Assembly: GCA_015487235.1 (NCBI GenBank)
Contig: WFQC01000152.1
Coordinates: 1 to 47,750, forward strand
Direction: 5' to 3'
DNA: 47,750 nucleotides
Source: Alteromonadaceae bacterium
GTDB lineage: Bacteria; Pseudomonadota; Gammaproteobacteria; Enterobacterales; Alteromonadaceae
The position numbers and the translations under genes were made by a program. The notes beneath the pieces were generated by a model. That model was not told the DNA's origin. It was given only the letters and a program-made list of their open reading frames with translations, and did not search any database. Positions 1-8,757 of this stretch are shown in pieces. The stretch's first letter is position 1. Each line of letters starts with the position of its first letter.

Positions 1-956
1 ACAACTTCAGGAATACCTCCTACGCGAGTGGCCACAACAGGCGTACCACTAGCAAAGGATTCTAACAACACATTAGGCACCCCTTCTCGATAACTGGGTA
101 AAATCAGCAAATCAGCCTGACGAATATAAGTTGCAACATCATTTAACGGTAGAGAACCTTTGAAAATAACATTTTCACTTACACCTAACTGCATTGCTTT
201 TTCATTGAGTGTAGCGCGTAAGTTACCTTCACCGAGTACTATTAATTCAACTTCTGCATATTTTGCTTTTACTAAAGGAAGTGCCTCGATAAGTTCAACT
301 ATACCTTTGGTTTTAATAATACTGCCCACAAAAATAAGCTTTACTTTAGCGCTTTTTTTACTGCTTATTAACTGATTTTCAGGATAAAAGACCCCTGAAT
401 TAACCCCATTATAATTAACTTGTACCTGCGCTTTAGGGATACCAATACCAATGAGTTTACTCACTAAATCTTTACTTGCACAAAAAATCATTTTACTGTG
501 AGATAACCAACGGCGAATAAGCTTAATTCTCGCTGAAAACTGTATATTTTCATTAATATCAGTACCGTGAACTTTTACTAACAAGGGTAGCTTTAAGTGC
601 TTATTTAACATACTCACCGCAACAGCGTCAGGAAATGCCCAAGCAGCCAGTAATGTTGATGGTTTTTGCTTTTTTATCCAAGGAATAAAAAAGGCTAATG
701 ATAAATATTGAAAAAACGGTACTAAACGCCGACCTATTTTGGGCAAATAAAAATAAGGGCAATAATTTACGCTTGTATCTTGCTTACAGGCTTTACGATG
801 CTTTAACCATTCAAGCCAGCCCACAAGAACGATCAAATTAACAGGCATTTCTTTAGCAAGCAATGCAAACTGTTGACGATTAAAACTTGCCCTATTCGGC
901 GCCCAAGGCACAGGGTATAGATTGGTTATAATCAGCAAAGAGCGCTTGCTAGACAT
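1..956 (-). CDS. Glycosyltransferase family 4, 3' end cut by the window edge
   Basis: GT-B fold glycosyltransferase that probably adds a sugar to the lipid-linked exopolysaccharide repeat unit at the inner membrane. Reading leftward from ATG at 956, about 318 residues are visible and no stop occurs before base 1. The N-terminus (MSSKRSLLIITNLYPVPWAP) is typical of GT4 proteins. The donor-site region near the edge reads PSYREGVPNVLLESFASG followed by TPVVATRVGGIPE, matching the GT4 EX7E signature (E of REG and E of LES). The start overlaps the stop of the upstream glycosyltransferase by 8 bases, so the two are translationally coupled. The sugar specificity cannot be read. The missing part is only the C-terminal helices. 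Confidence 0.88.
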   Translation of the reverse strand, partial: MSSKRSLLIITNLYPVPWAPNRASFNRQQFALLAKEMPVNLIVLVGWLEWLKHRKACKQDTSVNYCPYFYLPKIGRRLVPFFQYLSLAFFIPWIKKQKPSTLLAAWAFPDAVAVSMLNKHLKLPLLVKVHGTDINENIQFSARIKLIRRWLSHSKMIFCASKDLVSKLIGIGIPKAQVQVNYNGVNSGVFYPENQLISSKKSAKVKLIFVGSIIKTKGIVELIEALPLVKAKYAEVELIVLGEGNLRATLNEKAMQLGVSENVIFKGSLPLNDVATYIRQADLLILPSYREGVPNVLLESFASGTPVVATRVGGIPEV

Positions 957-2160
957 TATCAGCCACTAATTTTTTATAAACAGGAAGATACTGCTTTGCG
1001 GTATTGAGCCAATTACGCTCTTCTCGCACAAAAGCTAACCCCGCCTCAGAAATGCGTCGTAAAAGTTTTTCATCATCAATCACTTGCAAGATAATATCAG
1101 CCAATGCTTTAGCATTATCTGGTGCAAATAAAAACCCTGTTTTACCCTGTTTAATTAACTCTCTGTGACCACCAATATCTGAAGCGATCACTGGTTTAAA
1201 TTGAGCCATAGACTCAAGCGGCTTCAATGGTGTCACCAGTTCAGTCAGGCGAATGCTTTCTCGCGGAAATAGCATTATATCAGCAAGGCTGTAATAACGA
1301 CTCACTTGATCAAAAGGCACTCGACCAACAAAAGTAACATTTTCTGTTAACTGCATGTTGCTCACTTGTACTTTTAAATTAGCTAACTCATTACCTGCTC
1401 CCACTAATAACAAATGCACATTAGGGTTGTGTTGTAGCACTATCGATAAAGCTTCTATGGCATAAGCTAAACCTTCATATTTAAAAAAAGTACCTATAAA
1501 TGCGAGTACTTTTTTACCTTTTAATTGGTATTTTTCTTCTAGCGCTAAGTCTCTTTCATACAGAGGTTGAAAATTATTAATGTCTACTGCATTAGGGGTA
1601 ACAAAAATTTTATCTTCGGGCAAACCTCGGCTAATCAAGTCATCTTTTAAACCTTGGCAAATACAACTAATAGCATTAACTTTTTGAAAAGCTGACTGTT
1701 CTATTGCTTTAATTAAACGATATTTTAAACTACCTTCTTTAGTTTTTCCGGTATCAACCGCGGCATCTTCCCATAAAGCTCTTACTTCATAAGTTACTGG
1801 AATATTATGTTTTTTTCCTATTTTTACTGCGGCCAAAGCGTTGAACATAGGCGAGTGAGTTTGAATAATATCTGGTTTAAAGTCTAAAACAACGGCTTCA
1901 ATACGTTTGGCAAGCGTATTAATATGGTGAATATAATTAATAAAAGGGATTTTTGTTGCAATAGATTTACTTGCTGGGGTTCTTAAATATAAAACACCCT
2001 CAACATCTTCAGCTAAGGTTTTAAACTCTTGATAGCGCTGGCTAGTTAATTGTAATGTTTCAAGGCCTAATTGGCGCTGATGTCTTATTATGGCATCAGA
2101 TCTTAATGAATAACCACTAATATTGGGGCGAGAATATTCTAATACATGTAATATTTTCAA
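949..2160 (-). CDS. Glycosyltransferase family 4, exosortase/EPS-associated type
   Basis: A 403-residue GT4 glycosyltransferase. It starts MKILHVLEYSRPNISGYSLR, which resembles the PEP-CTERM/exosortase-associated glycosyltransferase subfamily (Daro_2409 type, TIGR04063) as I remember it. The middle has KIFVTPNAVDINNFQP, a GT4 linker. The C-terminal domain has GTFFKYEGLAYAIEAL and the EX7E region PRESIRLTELVTPLKPLESM. It lies 33 bases downstream of the EpsB-type transferase on the same strand and overlaps the next glycosyltransferase by 8 bases, so the three form one operon. The likely role is transfer of one sugar during repeat-unit assembly in the cytoplasm. Subfamily assignment is from memory of the family; the GT4 call itself is firm. 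Confidence 0.88.
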   Translation of the reverse strand: MKILHVLEYSRPNISGYSLRSDAIIRHQRQLGLETLQLTSQRYQEFKTLAEDVEGVLYLRTPASKSIATKIPFINYIHHINTLAKRIEAVVLDFKPDIIQTHSPMFNALAAVKIGKKHNIPVTYEVRALWEDAAVDTGKTKEGSLKYRLIKAIEQSAFQKVNAISCICQGLKDDLISRGLPEDKIFVTPNAVDINNFQPLYERDLALEEKYQLKGKKVLAFIGTFFKYEGLAYAIEALSIVLQHNPNVHLLLVGAGNELANLKVQVSNMQLTENVTFVGRVPFDQVSRYYSLADIMLFPRESIRLTELVTPLKPLESMAQFKPVIASDIGGHRELIKQGKTGFLFAPDNAKALADIILQVIDDEKLLRRISEAGLAFVREERNWLNTAKQYLPVYKKLVADNV

Positions 2161-2193
2161 ACTGAATTCCTTAACCGATTTGATAGAATTAGA

Positions 2194-3597
2194 TTATCGC
2201 CCTTGACCAAATAAGACAATTTCAACGGTTCTGATCAATATTAAAAGATCGAGTAAAAAGCTGCGATGCTTAATATAATATAAATCAAATTTTAACTTTT
2301 CTAGCGAATCAGCCTCTGTTTCTCCATAAGGATATTTAAGCTGTGCCCACCCAGTTAACCCCGGTTTTACATTATGGCGCTCATTATAATAAGGAATAGT
2401 TTTTACTAAATTTTGTACAAATTCAGGACGCTCAGGGCGTGGACCAACAAAACCCATTTCACCGCGCATTACATTATATAGTTGTGGCAATTCATCAATA
2501 CGATACTTACGAATACGACGACCAACCTTGGTTGTTCTATCATCATTTTTTGACGCCATTTTAATACCATCTTTTTCAGCATCGGTTCTCATACTACGAA
2601 ACTTAACAATACTAAAGGCTTGACCATCAACGCCCACACGCTCTTGACTGTAAAAAATAGGGGCTTTAATACCATCTTCTATTTTGATCAATAAAGCAGT
2701 GATCAACATAACCGGCCAAGTAAGTAAAAAGAGAAAGAAAGCCATTGTGGCATTAAAAATCCAGTCAAGGGTATTGCGTAAATAGTTATTTGACACAAAA
2801 CCATTTGAGTAAATAATCCAGCTTGGATAAATTAAATTAACCGCAATTTGCCCTGTTTCTCGCTCAATAAAATCAAGTAATTCAGTAATTTCAACGCCTC
2901 TTATTTTACAAGCAAAGAGTTCATCTACCGGTAAATTATCACGACGCTCATCAGACGCTACAACAATTTCATCTATTTCATTATCAAGGGCATAATCAAC
3001 CAAAGAATCGGTAAGCTCAATACGTTTTTCACGTACGACACCATTTGCTTTATCGCCATTCATCACAATAAAGCCATGGAGTGAAAACCCCTGTCGGTCT
3101 ACATCACGTCGCATTCTGCGTTCAATAATTGCCGCTCGCTCTCCTGCCCCGAGTACTAAAACCTTACGTTTATTAAAGCCAAAAAAATCTACTTGAAAAA
3201 TTAACCAGCGAAAAATTACGGCGAAAATAAAGCTAAACACGGCAGAAAGCGCAATAAGCTCTATCGGTAACACCTTATCACCCAACAACGGGTTAATTAT
3301 GGTAAAAATAAAAAAGCCGATAGCTACTGAAACCAGCATACGGCGAATAACGCCACGAATGCTTTCACGTAACTTAGAGTTATAAAGCCCCAAAGCTAAA
3401 AAAGACAACTGCACCATAAGGGCGAAGATCACAGCAAAAATAAATTGAACATTACGGGGGGGCTGATTTACTTCAACAAAATTAAAAAGTTCATTAATAT
3501 AAAGCGCAAAAAATAATGAAATGACAAAGAGACAAAAATCAATAATAACCAGAGATTTACTCGCAGACGACAGATCCTGAAACTTAGGGCTAGACAT
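2194..3597 (-). CDS. EpsB-type undecaprenyl-phosphate sugar phosphotransferase
   Basis: Initiating transferase of the exopolysaccharide: it moves a sugar-1-phosphate from a nucleotide sugar to undecaprenyl phosphate at the inner membrane. The N-terminal half has about four to five hydrophobic helices, then a CoA-binding-like domain (KVLVLGAGERAAIIERRMRR). The C-terminal bacterial sugar transferase domain has YSQERVGVDGQAFSIVKFRS, the RTDAEKDG stretch, YRIDELPQLYNVMRGEMGFV, and GPRPERPEF. I chose the ATG at 3597 (467 residues) because it has AGGAAG upstream. The reading frame stays open to a TTG at 3747, but that would add 50 residues lying over the promoter. The length fits the PEP-CTERM-associated EpsB family (TIGR03013). 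It is first in a leftward operon with two glycosyltransferases. Confidence 0.92.
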   Translation of the reverse strand: MSSPKFQDLSSASKSLVIIDFCLFVISLFFALYINELFNFVEVNQPPRNVQFIFAVIFALMVQLSFLALGLYNSKLRESIRGVIRRMLVSVAIGFFIFTIINPLLGDKVLPIELIALSAVFSFIFAVIFRWLIFQVDFFGFNKRKVLVLGAGERAAIIERRMRRDVDRQGFSLHGFIVMNGDKANGVVREKRIELTDSLVDYALDNEIDEIVVASDERRDNLPVDELFACKIRGVEITELLDFIERETGQIAVNLIYPSWIIYSNGFVSNNYLRNTLDWIFNATMAFFLFLLTWPVMLITALLIKIEDGIKAPIFYSQERVGVDGQAFSIVKFRSMRTDAEKDGIKMASKNDDRTTKVGRRIRKYRIDELPQLYNVMRGEMGFVGPRPERPEFVQNLVKTIPYYNERHNVKPGLTGWAQLKYPYGETEADSLEKLKFDLYYIKHRSFLLDLLILIRTVEIVLFGQGR

Positions 3598-3655
3598 GTG
3601 TTTTTTTAACTTCCTATTATTTATATGATATGGCTCCGCACCCACGGAATATATT

Positions 3656-3684
3656 ATTAGAATAGATATTAAGCAAAATGTAAA
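3656..3684 (-). promoter_or_regulatory. Predicted sigma-70 promoter for the leftward eps operon
   Basis: On the minus strand a TTTACA -35 (3679-3684) is followed by a 17-base spacer and a TCTAAT -10 (3656-3661), each 5/6 to consensus. The start point would be near 3649, giving a leader of about 50 bases before the ATG at 3597. This supports the choice of that ATG. Confidence 0.45.
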
Positions 3685-3849
3685 GAATGAATAGTTTTGT
3701 TGTAAGGCTTTTATGATTAAAAAAAGTGCATCTTCTACAAAAATCAAATAGAATCTGATAACTTAACAATAAAAATTAATATATAACCTGATGCTTGTCA
3801 GATGCCTGTTTAATAAATGTTTAACCTATTGAAATATATTAAACACTTA

Positions 3850-3866
3850 CAGCTTGGTAGTTTAGC
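3850..3866 (+). promoter_or_regulatory. JUMPstart-like sequence upstream of the export operon (weak)
   Basis: The stretch CAGCTTGGTAGTTTAGC resembles the first half of JUMPstart elements found in leaders of polysaccharide operons (known pattern: CAG, then TGGTAG, then a T-rich AAGC). The RfaH-recruiting ops core GGCGGTAG is not intact; only TTTAGGTAACA follows at 3886-3896. It lies about 155 bases before the export lipoprotein gene, a typical distance. The rest of 3598-4019 holds the opposing promoter and no gene that I can support. Confidence 0.2.
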
Positions 3867-4019
3867 TTATTAACTCAAAGCAAATTTAGGTAACAATGGC
3901 GCGCTTATTACCGCTAGCTTTTACACAAACTGTGGCTAAAAGAGCAGTTAAGGCAACAAATATTGGGCTAAACTCAGGTAAAAAGAATAATACAATCACT
4001 AACAATAAGGTAATGAACC

Positions 4020-4655
4020 ATGGAAATACGTTTTATCCAAAAACTCAAACTAGTGGTATTCATATTATTGAGTCAACTTATTATAGGTTGCAGTTCTCCA
4101 ACACTTCCTCCAGCAACTATTCACCCATCAAATACGGTTGATACTGCTTCGTACCGTTATTTAATTGGTGCTGGTGATGTGCTTAATATTTTTGTTTGGC
4201 GTAACCCCGAAGTGTCCGGCACTTTTATTGTTCGACCTGATGGTATGATCACCACATCACTGGTTGAAGATATACCCGTGTCGGGTAAAACACCTACAGA
4301 GCTTGCTCGTTCAATTGAAAAAATACTGGCAACCTACCTTAGAGACCCTATTGTCACAGTCACAGTTAATAATTTTAATGGCCCTTTTAGCGAACAAATA
4401 CGTGTTATTGGCGAAGCAACCGAGCCACAATCAATTAACTACACCCAAAATATGACTTTATTGGATGTTATGATCCGTGTTGGTGGCTTAACTGAATTTG
4501 CCGATGGTAATGATGCCGTTTTGGTGCGTATCGAAAATGGCGTACAAAAACAATATGATATTTATATTGAAGACTTAATAAAAGACGGCGAAATAAGCGC
4601 CAATGTTGATATGTTACCTGGTGATATTATTATTATTCCTGAAGCTTGGTTTTAA
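4020..4655 (+). CDS. Polysaccharide export lipoprotein, Wza-like, exosortase-locus type
   Basis: Outer-membrane lipoprotein of the Wza/polysaccharide biosynthesis-export family, 211 residues, forming the exit channel for the polymer. A signal peptide ends in the lipobox LIIGC with the lipidated cysteine at residue 24. The poly-export domain follows: YRYLIGAGDVLNIFVWRNPE, VRPDGMITTSLVEDIPVSGK, then a SLBB-like segment (IRVIGEATEPQSINYTQNMT, LLDVMIRVGGLTEFADGNDA) and a C-terminal MLPGDIIIIPEAWF. It is much shorter than Wza (about 380 residues) and matches the compact PEP-CTERM-associated export proteins (TIGR03027). The ATG at 4020 has AAGG nine bases upstream; the ATG at 4013 is out of frame. 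It opens the rightward operon. Confidence 0.93.
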   Translation: MEIRFIQKLKLVVFILLSQLIIGCSSPTLPPATIHPSNTVDTASYRYLIGAGDVLNIFVWRNPEVSGTFIVRPDGMITTSLVEDIPVSGKTPTELARSIEKILATYLRDPIVTVTVNNFNGPFSEQIRVIGEATEPQSINYTQNMTLLDVMIRVGGLTEFADGNDAVLVRIENGVQKQYDIYIEDLIKDGEISANVDMLPGDIIIIPEAWF

Positions 4656-4721
4656 CCCTAGTTAATATAACGATATAAAGCTATTACATTTACATTACTA
4701 CTCAAGTTGTTAGAGGCATAG

Positions 4722-6320
4722 ATGCAAGAAATATTGGAACAAGTTGTTGATTATTTAAAAGGAATTTGGATAAAACGCCGCTATATTATTGTTGCGACAT
4801 GGCTGATTTTACCGCTAGGTTGGTTACTTGTAGCAAAGTTGCCTAACGTGTACGAATCGGAAGCTCGTGTTTATGTTGATACCCAATCAATGCTGACCCC
4901 TTTATTAAAAGGGCTTACGATAGCAGTAAACCCTGATGAACAAATTAGGTCAATGATTAAAACGTTGCTTAGCCGACCTAATTTAGAACGTATCACGCGG
5001 ATGACTGATTTAGATGTACAAGCAAATACAGCTAAAGAGTATGAAAAAATAATAGAGCACTTAAAAGAAGATATTGTTATTCGTAAAACAGGGGGCTTAA
5101 GATCAAACCTTTATACTTTTAGCTTTACCGATAAAGATCCACAAGTTGCTTATAATGTTGTACAGGCTTTGCTGACTGTTTTTATTGAAAACACACTAGG
5201 CGAAAATAGAACCGATGCCGATTCTGCACAAAAATTTTTAGATACCCAAATAGCTGAATATGAAAATCGCCTTGCGGCTGCTGAAGCAAGATTAACTGAT
5301 TTCAAACAAAAATACAGTAATGTTTTGCCCAATCAATCAGGCGGTTTTTATACGCAATTAAATAATGCAAAAGAAAAGTTAAAAGCTATCAATCTAGAAT
5401 TATTAGAAGCACAAACACGTTTAAATTCAGCTAAAGCTCAGCTAAATATAGATACCAATAGTGTTAAAGATCCTGAGAATAAAATTAAAACAGAAAACAG
5501 TATTCAAACAACCTATGACGAACGCATAGCCGAATTAGAAGCAACTTTAGATGCACTGCAACTACGCTACACCGACCGTCACCCTGATGTAAAAGAAGCT
5601 AAAAGACGTTTAGCGCATTTAAACAAGCTGCGTACAGAAGAAATTGAAAAGTATTTACAAGCTTCACAAAAAGAAGGCAAAACCAATATACAAATGGTAC
5701 AAAGCCCAGTAATGCAAGAGGTACAAATTCAAGTCAACCAACTTGAAAATGAAGTGGCTTCTTTAAAAGTAAGAGCTAAAAGCTATCAAGAAACCGTCAA
5801 AGAATTAGAAAGTAAAATTCATATTTTACCCGAAATAGAGGCTGAATTAATTGCCTTAAATCGGGGTTATGAAATAACTAAAAATAAGTATGAAGAATTA
5901 TTAAATCGAAAAGAAACTGCTCAGTTAGCTGAGCAAGCAGATAAAACCACTAGTAATATACAGTTTAAAATTATTGATCCACCGCGTGTACCAGTGCAGC
6001 CTTCAGGGCCCAAACGTATATTACTATTTATTGTTGTAACCATTTTAGGTATTGGTGTGGGTATTGGTTTATCATTACTCATGAGTCAAATTAGCCCTGT
6101 TGCGACATCAAGCATCCAGTTATCAAAAGCAACAGGTATCCCTATTTTCGGTAGTATTTCGGCAAATGAAAACTTAAAATTACACGCTTGGCATAAAAGA
6201 AAAACCATCATATTTATGGTCTCAAATTTCATCTTATTATGTATGTTAATTGCTTTTATTAGCTATTTTCTCTTTCCTGATCTCATCCAAGCTCGACTAG
6301 AAGGATATTTAAACCCATGA
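4722..6320 (+). CDS. Chain-length determinant (Wzz/PCP) protein of the exopolysaccharide locus
   Basis: A 532-residue polysaccharide co-polymerase that sets polymer length and couples to the kinase encoded next to it. A transmembrane helix near residues 20-40 (IIVATWLILPLGWLLVAKLP) is followed by a Wzz domain (YESEARVYVDTQSMLTPLLK). A long periplasmic coiled coil fills roughly residues 160-400 (AEYENRLAAAEARLTDFKQK, ELEATLDALQLRYTDRHPDV). The proline-rich IDPPRVPVQPSGPKR precedes a second membrane helix, and a third lies at the C-terminus. The Wzz-GNVR-like layout and length match the TIGR03007 family. The stop overlaps the kinase ATG by 4 bases (ATGA), so the two are translationally coupled. 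Confidence 0.93.
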   Translation: MQEILEQVVDYLKGIWIKRRYIIVATWLILPLGWLLVAKLPNVYESEARVYVDTQSMLTPLLKGLTIAVNPDEQIRSMIKTLLSRPNLERITRMTDLDVQANTAKEYEKIIEHLKEDIVIRKTGGLRSNLYTFSFTDKDPQVAYNVVQALLTVFIENTLGENRTDADSAQKFLDTQIAEYENRLAAAEARLTDFKQKYSNVLPNQSGGFYTQLNNAKEKLKAINLELLEAQTRLNSAKAQLNIDTNSVKDPENKIKTENSIQTTYDERIAELEATLDALQLRYTDRHPDVKEAKRRLAHLNKLRTEEIEKYLQASQKEGKTNIQMVQSPVMQEVQIQVNQLENEVASLKVRAKSYQETVKELESKIHILPEIEAELIALNRGYEITKNKYEELLNRKETAQLAEQADKTTSNIQFKIIDPPRVPVQPSGPKRILLFIVVTILGIGVGIGLSLLMSQISPVATSSIQLSKATGIPIFGSISANENLKLHAWHKRKTIIFMVSNFILLCMLIAFISYFLFPDLIQARLEGYLNP

Positions 6321-7207
6321 GTACTATAGAAAAAGCACTAGCTAAACAAAAAGCTCAGGAAAAAATAACCGAGAAAAACAAACTAACAGAACATGCCAAA
6401 GCGCGTGATGAACAACCAGTACAGCACACTACTCAAAAAGATAGTATTGAAAAAAGCTCAAACCCTAAACAAGCAATAATGCTAAATAAAGAAAGTTTAG
6501 AGGCTCGAGGTTTTTTATATGACGCTACTAGTCGTCGTATCACTCAAGAAGAGTTTCGTAGCATTAAGCGTAAATTGATCAATAATGCCTTTGGCGCAGG
6601 CGCCAAGAGCCTTCATCACAGTAATTTGATTATGATCACAAGCTCTAATCCAAATGAAGGTAAAACGTTTGTGTCAATTAACCTTGCCTTAAGTATCGCA
6701 CTAGAACAAGATAAAACCGTCCTGTTAGTAGATGCTGATGTGCTCCGCCCAAGTATCAACCGAGAGCTTGAATTTGATGCACGCAATGGTTTGGTTGAAT
6801 ATCTGCTTTCAGAAGTATCTGATGTTAGTGATATTATTTATAGCACTACAATTAGCAATTTCAAAATTATTCCTGCAGGTAAACCCCATGAATTAACCAA
6901 TGAGTTACTTGCGAGTGATCGCATGGCGGCTTTAGCTAGCGAACTTGCTGAACGTTACCCTGATCGTATTGTAATTTTTGACTGTCCGCCCATTTTAGGC
7001 GTAACAGAAACCCCCGTTTTAGCTAATTTAATGGGTCAAGCTATTGTTGTTGTAGAAGAGTCAAAAACTAAAATTGATGATGTAAAACGCGCAACAAACC
7101 AATTAAATGAAAACCTTGCTATTGGCTTAGTCATGAATAAAACCCTAAAATCAACAAAGGACACCTACGGCTATTATGGCTATGGATATGGCAAAAAAAT
7201 ACGCTAG
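6317..7207 (+). CDS. Tyrosine autokinase of the exopolysaccharide locus (BY-kinase)
   Basis: Cytoplasmic bacterial tyrosine kinase of 296 residues that partners with the Wzz-like protein to control polymerisation and export. A Lys/Glu-rich N-terminus is followed by the kinase domain: Walker A SSNPNEGKTFVSINLA, Walker A' VLLVDADVLRPS, and Walker B-like IVIFDCPPILGV. The C-terminal tail YGYYGYGYGKK carries the tyrosine cluster that is autophosphorylated in this family (TIGR03018 type). It has no membrane domain of its own, as in Gram-positive CpsC/CpsD pairs, in contrast to Wzc. The last 32 bases overlap the next gene in another frame. Confidence 0.93.
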   Translation: MSTIEKALAKQKAQEKITEKNKLTEHAKARDEQPVQHTTQKDSIEKSSNPKQAIMLNKESLEARGFLYDATSRRITQEEFRSIKRKLINNAFGAGAKSLHHSNLIMITSSNPNEGKTFVSINLALSIALEQDKTVLLVDADVLRPSINRELEFDARNGLVEYLLSEVSDVSDIIYSTTISNFKIIPAGKPHELTNELLASDRMAALASELAERYPDRIVIFDCPPILGVTETPVLANLMGQAIVVVEESKTKIDDVKRATNQLNENLAIGLVMNKTLKSTKDTYGYYGYGYGKKIR

Positions 7208-8756
7208 AAATGTTTCTTTTTGTACCCTAATACTCATGCTGCCTTTGCATGCGGGTGAGTGGCGCTTTGATCCTAAAATAAAGTTAGACGGCACTTATAC
7301 CGATAATGTTACACTCAATAAAAACAATAAAATTGATAGTTTTGTCAGCCAAACAGCCTTAGGATTAGTCTCTGAATTTAATTCAAGATTACTTGAGTTT
7401 TCATTTGATGGTAGCACCACTTATGTAACTTATAGCTATGATCATAGTATCGATGATTACTTTACTGAGCTTGATAGTAAATTACGTTATAAATTGTGGA
7501 CTAATGGCCCTGCCCTAGTAGCTAGTGCTACCATTGATAACCGCAGTCGTAATGGCGCTAATAATAGCTTAGCCGATTTGGTTTCTGCGGATACCGTTGA
7601 GGTAAGAAATTATCAAACAGGGTTTGAATATCAAATTAATAACAGCGATTTTATTGTTGAATCGCTGATCAGTTACCAAATTAGAGAAGCTGATGATAAT
7701 ATCGGTAACAGTACGGGTTACTCTGCCTCTTTTGATACCAGCAACGGATTAACAGCGCGTTACTGGTTATGGCAGCTCAAAAGTGAATATAGCGAGCGAA
7801 AAAATAACTCACTAACAGGGCGAATTTATCGTGTAGAAGCCTTAACCGGCATTATCACTTCATTGGGTTTTAGCCCTTTTATCCGTTACTTTGACGAAAA
7901 CTCAACTGGCAGCATTTCAGGAACAAGAAATACCAGCTATTCTTCATGGGGCCCTGGGTTTCGTTGGCGAACATCAACACATTTTTACTTTGATTTATCC
8001 TACAATTATGTAGACGATAAAACCAAAAGCGATAACTACATCGCCGCAGAAATTAATTGGCAGCCTTCAGCCAGAACATCACTCGAAGCAAGTTACAGCA
8101 AGCGTTTTTTTGGTGATTCTTATGCGTTAGATTTCACGCATAAGCTACGCCGATTAACCAATAGCATTTCCTACACCGAAAAAGTCGAAGCCTTTGATCG
8201 TAATACTTATCAACAGGTCTTGTTAGGTAACTTTTGGTGTCCTGTTGATGCTAACATAGATAATGATATTAGTGCTTGTTTTGTCGCTGCAAATGATAAT
8301 GTTAATTTTGATAATTATCAGCTAGTTTCTTTGCTAGATCAGGAGCTTGTTGAAGGTAATGAGTTTTCACTCAATAAAGTATTAAGTTGGCAGTCTGAGC
8401 TTAGGCTCGCACGAACAACATTTACCTTTACACTGAATAATTTTAAACGTGAAAGTTTAACCACAGATCGTATTGAAAAAAATCTCACCAGTTCTTTAAC
8501 CCTATCACGACGAATAAGTGGTAAAAGCGATATTAAACTAAGCATTAATTTTACCCGCAGAAAATTTGATAGTAATAATATTGAAGGCAATGGCCAAGAA
8601 GACTATTATCGAACTATATCAACCACCTATAGTAAAAAACTAGCAAGTTCATTGGCTGCGGATCTAAGTTTACGCTACCTTAATCGTGATTCAACCACCA
8701 CTTTTCGTAGCTATAACGAAGCCAGAGTCGTTTTTAACATACAAAAAGAATTTTAA
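7176..8756 (+). CDS. Outer-membrane beta-barrel-like protein of the exopolysaccharide locus
   Basis: A 526-residue protein of the family described only as PEP-CTERM-system-associated (TIGR03016-like). A short signal peptide (from MAKKYARN to LMLPLHA) is followed by many alternating amphipathic strands with aromatic ends (YDHSIDDYFTELDSKLRYKL, FSPFIRYFDENSTGSISGTR) and a terminal aromatic residue (VVFNIQKEF), as in outer-membrane barrels. One possible disulfide pair is seen (FWCPVD and SACFVA). A role in polysaccharide passage or modification at the outer membrane is inference. ATGs at 7176, 7182 and 7188 are all in frame. The one at 7188 gives the best signal peptide, so the true protein may be 522 residues. 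The start lies inside the kinase gene. Confidence 0.8.
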   Translation: MAMDMAKKYARNVSFCTLILMLPLHAGEWRFDPKIKLDGTYTDNVTLNKNNKIDSFVSQTALGLVSEFNSRLLEFSFDGSTTYVTYSYDHSIDDYFTELDSKLRYKLWTNGPALVASATIDNRSRNGANNSLADLVSADTVEVRNYQTGFEYQINNSDFIVESLISYQIREADDNIGNSTGYSASFDTSNGLTARYWLWQLKSEYSERKNNSLTGRIYRVEALTGIITSLGFSPFIRYFDENSTGSISGTRNTSYSSWGPGFRWRTSTHFYFDLSYNYVDDKTKSDNYIAAEINWQPSARTSLEASYSKRFFGDSYALDFTHKLRRLTNSISYTEKVEAFDRNTYQQVLLGNFWCPVDANIDNDISACFVAANDNVNFDNYQLVSLLDQELVEGNEFSLNKVLSWQSELRLARTTFTFTLNNFKRESLTTDRIEKNLTSSLTLSRRISGKSDIKLSINFTRRKFDSNNIEGNGQEDYYRTISTTYSKKLASSLAADLSLRYLNRDSTTTFRSYNEARVVFNIQKEF

Positions 8757-8757
8757 C

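Noticed and set aside
3598-4019. A sigma-54 promoter (GG-N10-GC) for PrsR between the divergent eps operons
   Set aside because: I looked for GG and GC with the 10-base spacing near the starts and found no convincing match. TTGGTAGTTTAGC has only 7 bases between GG and GC.
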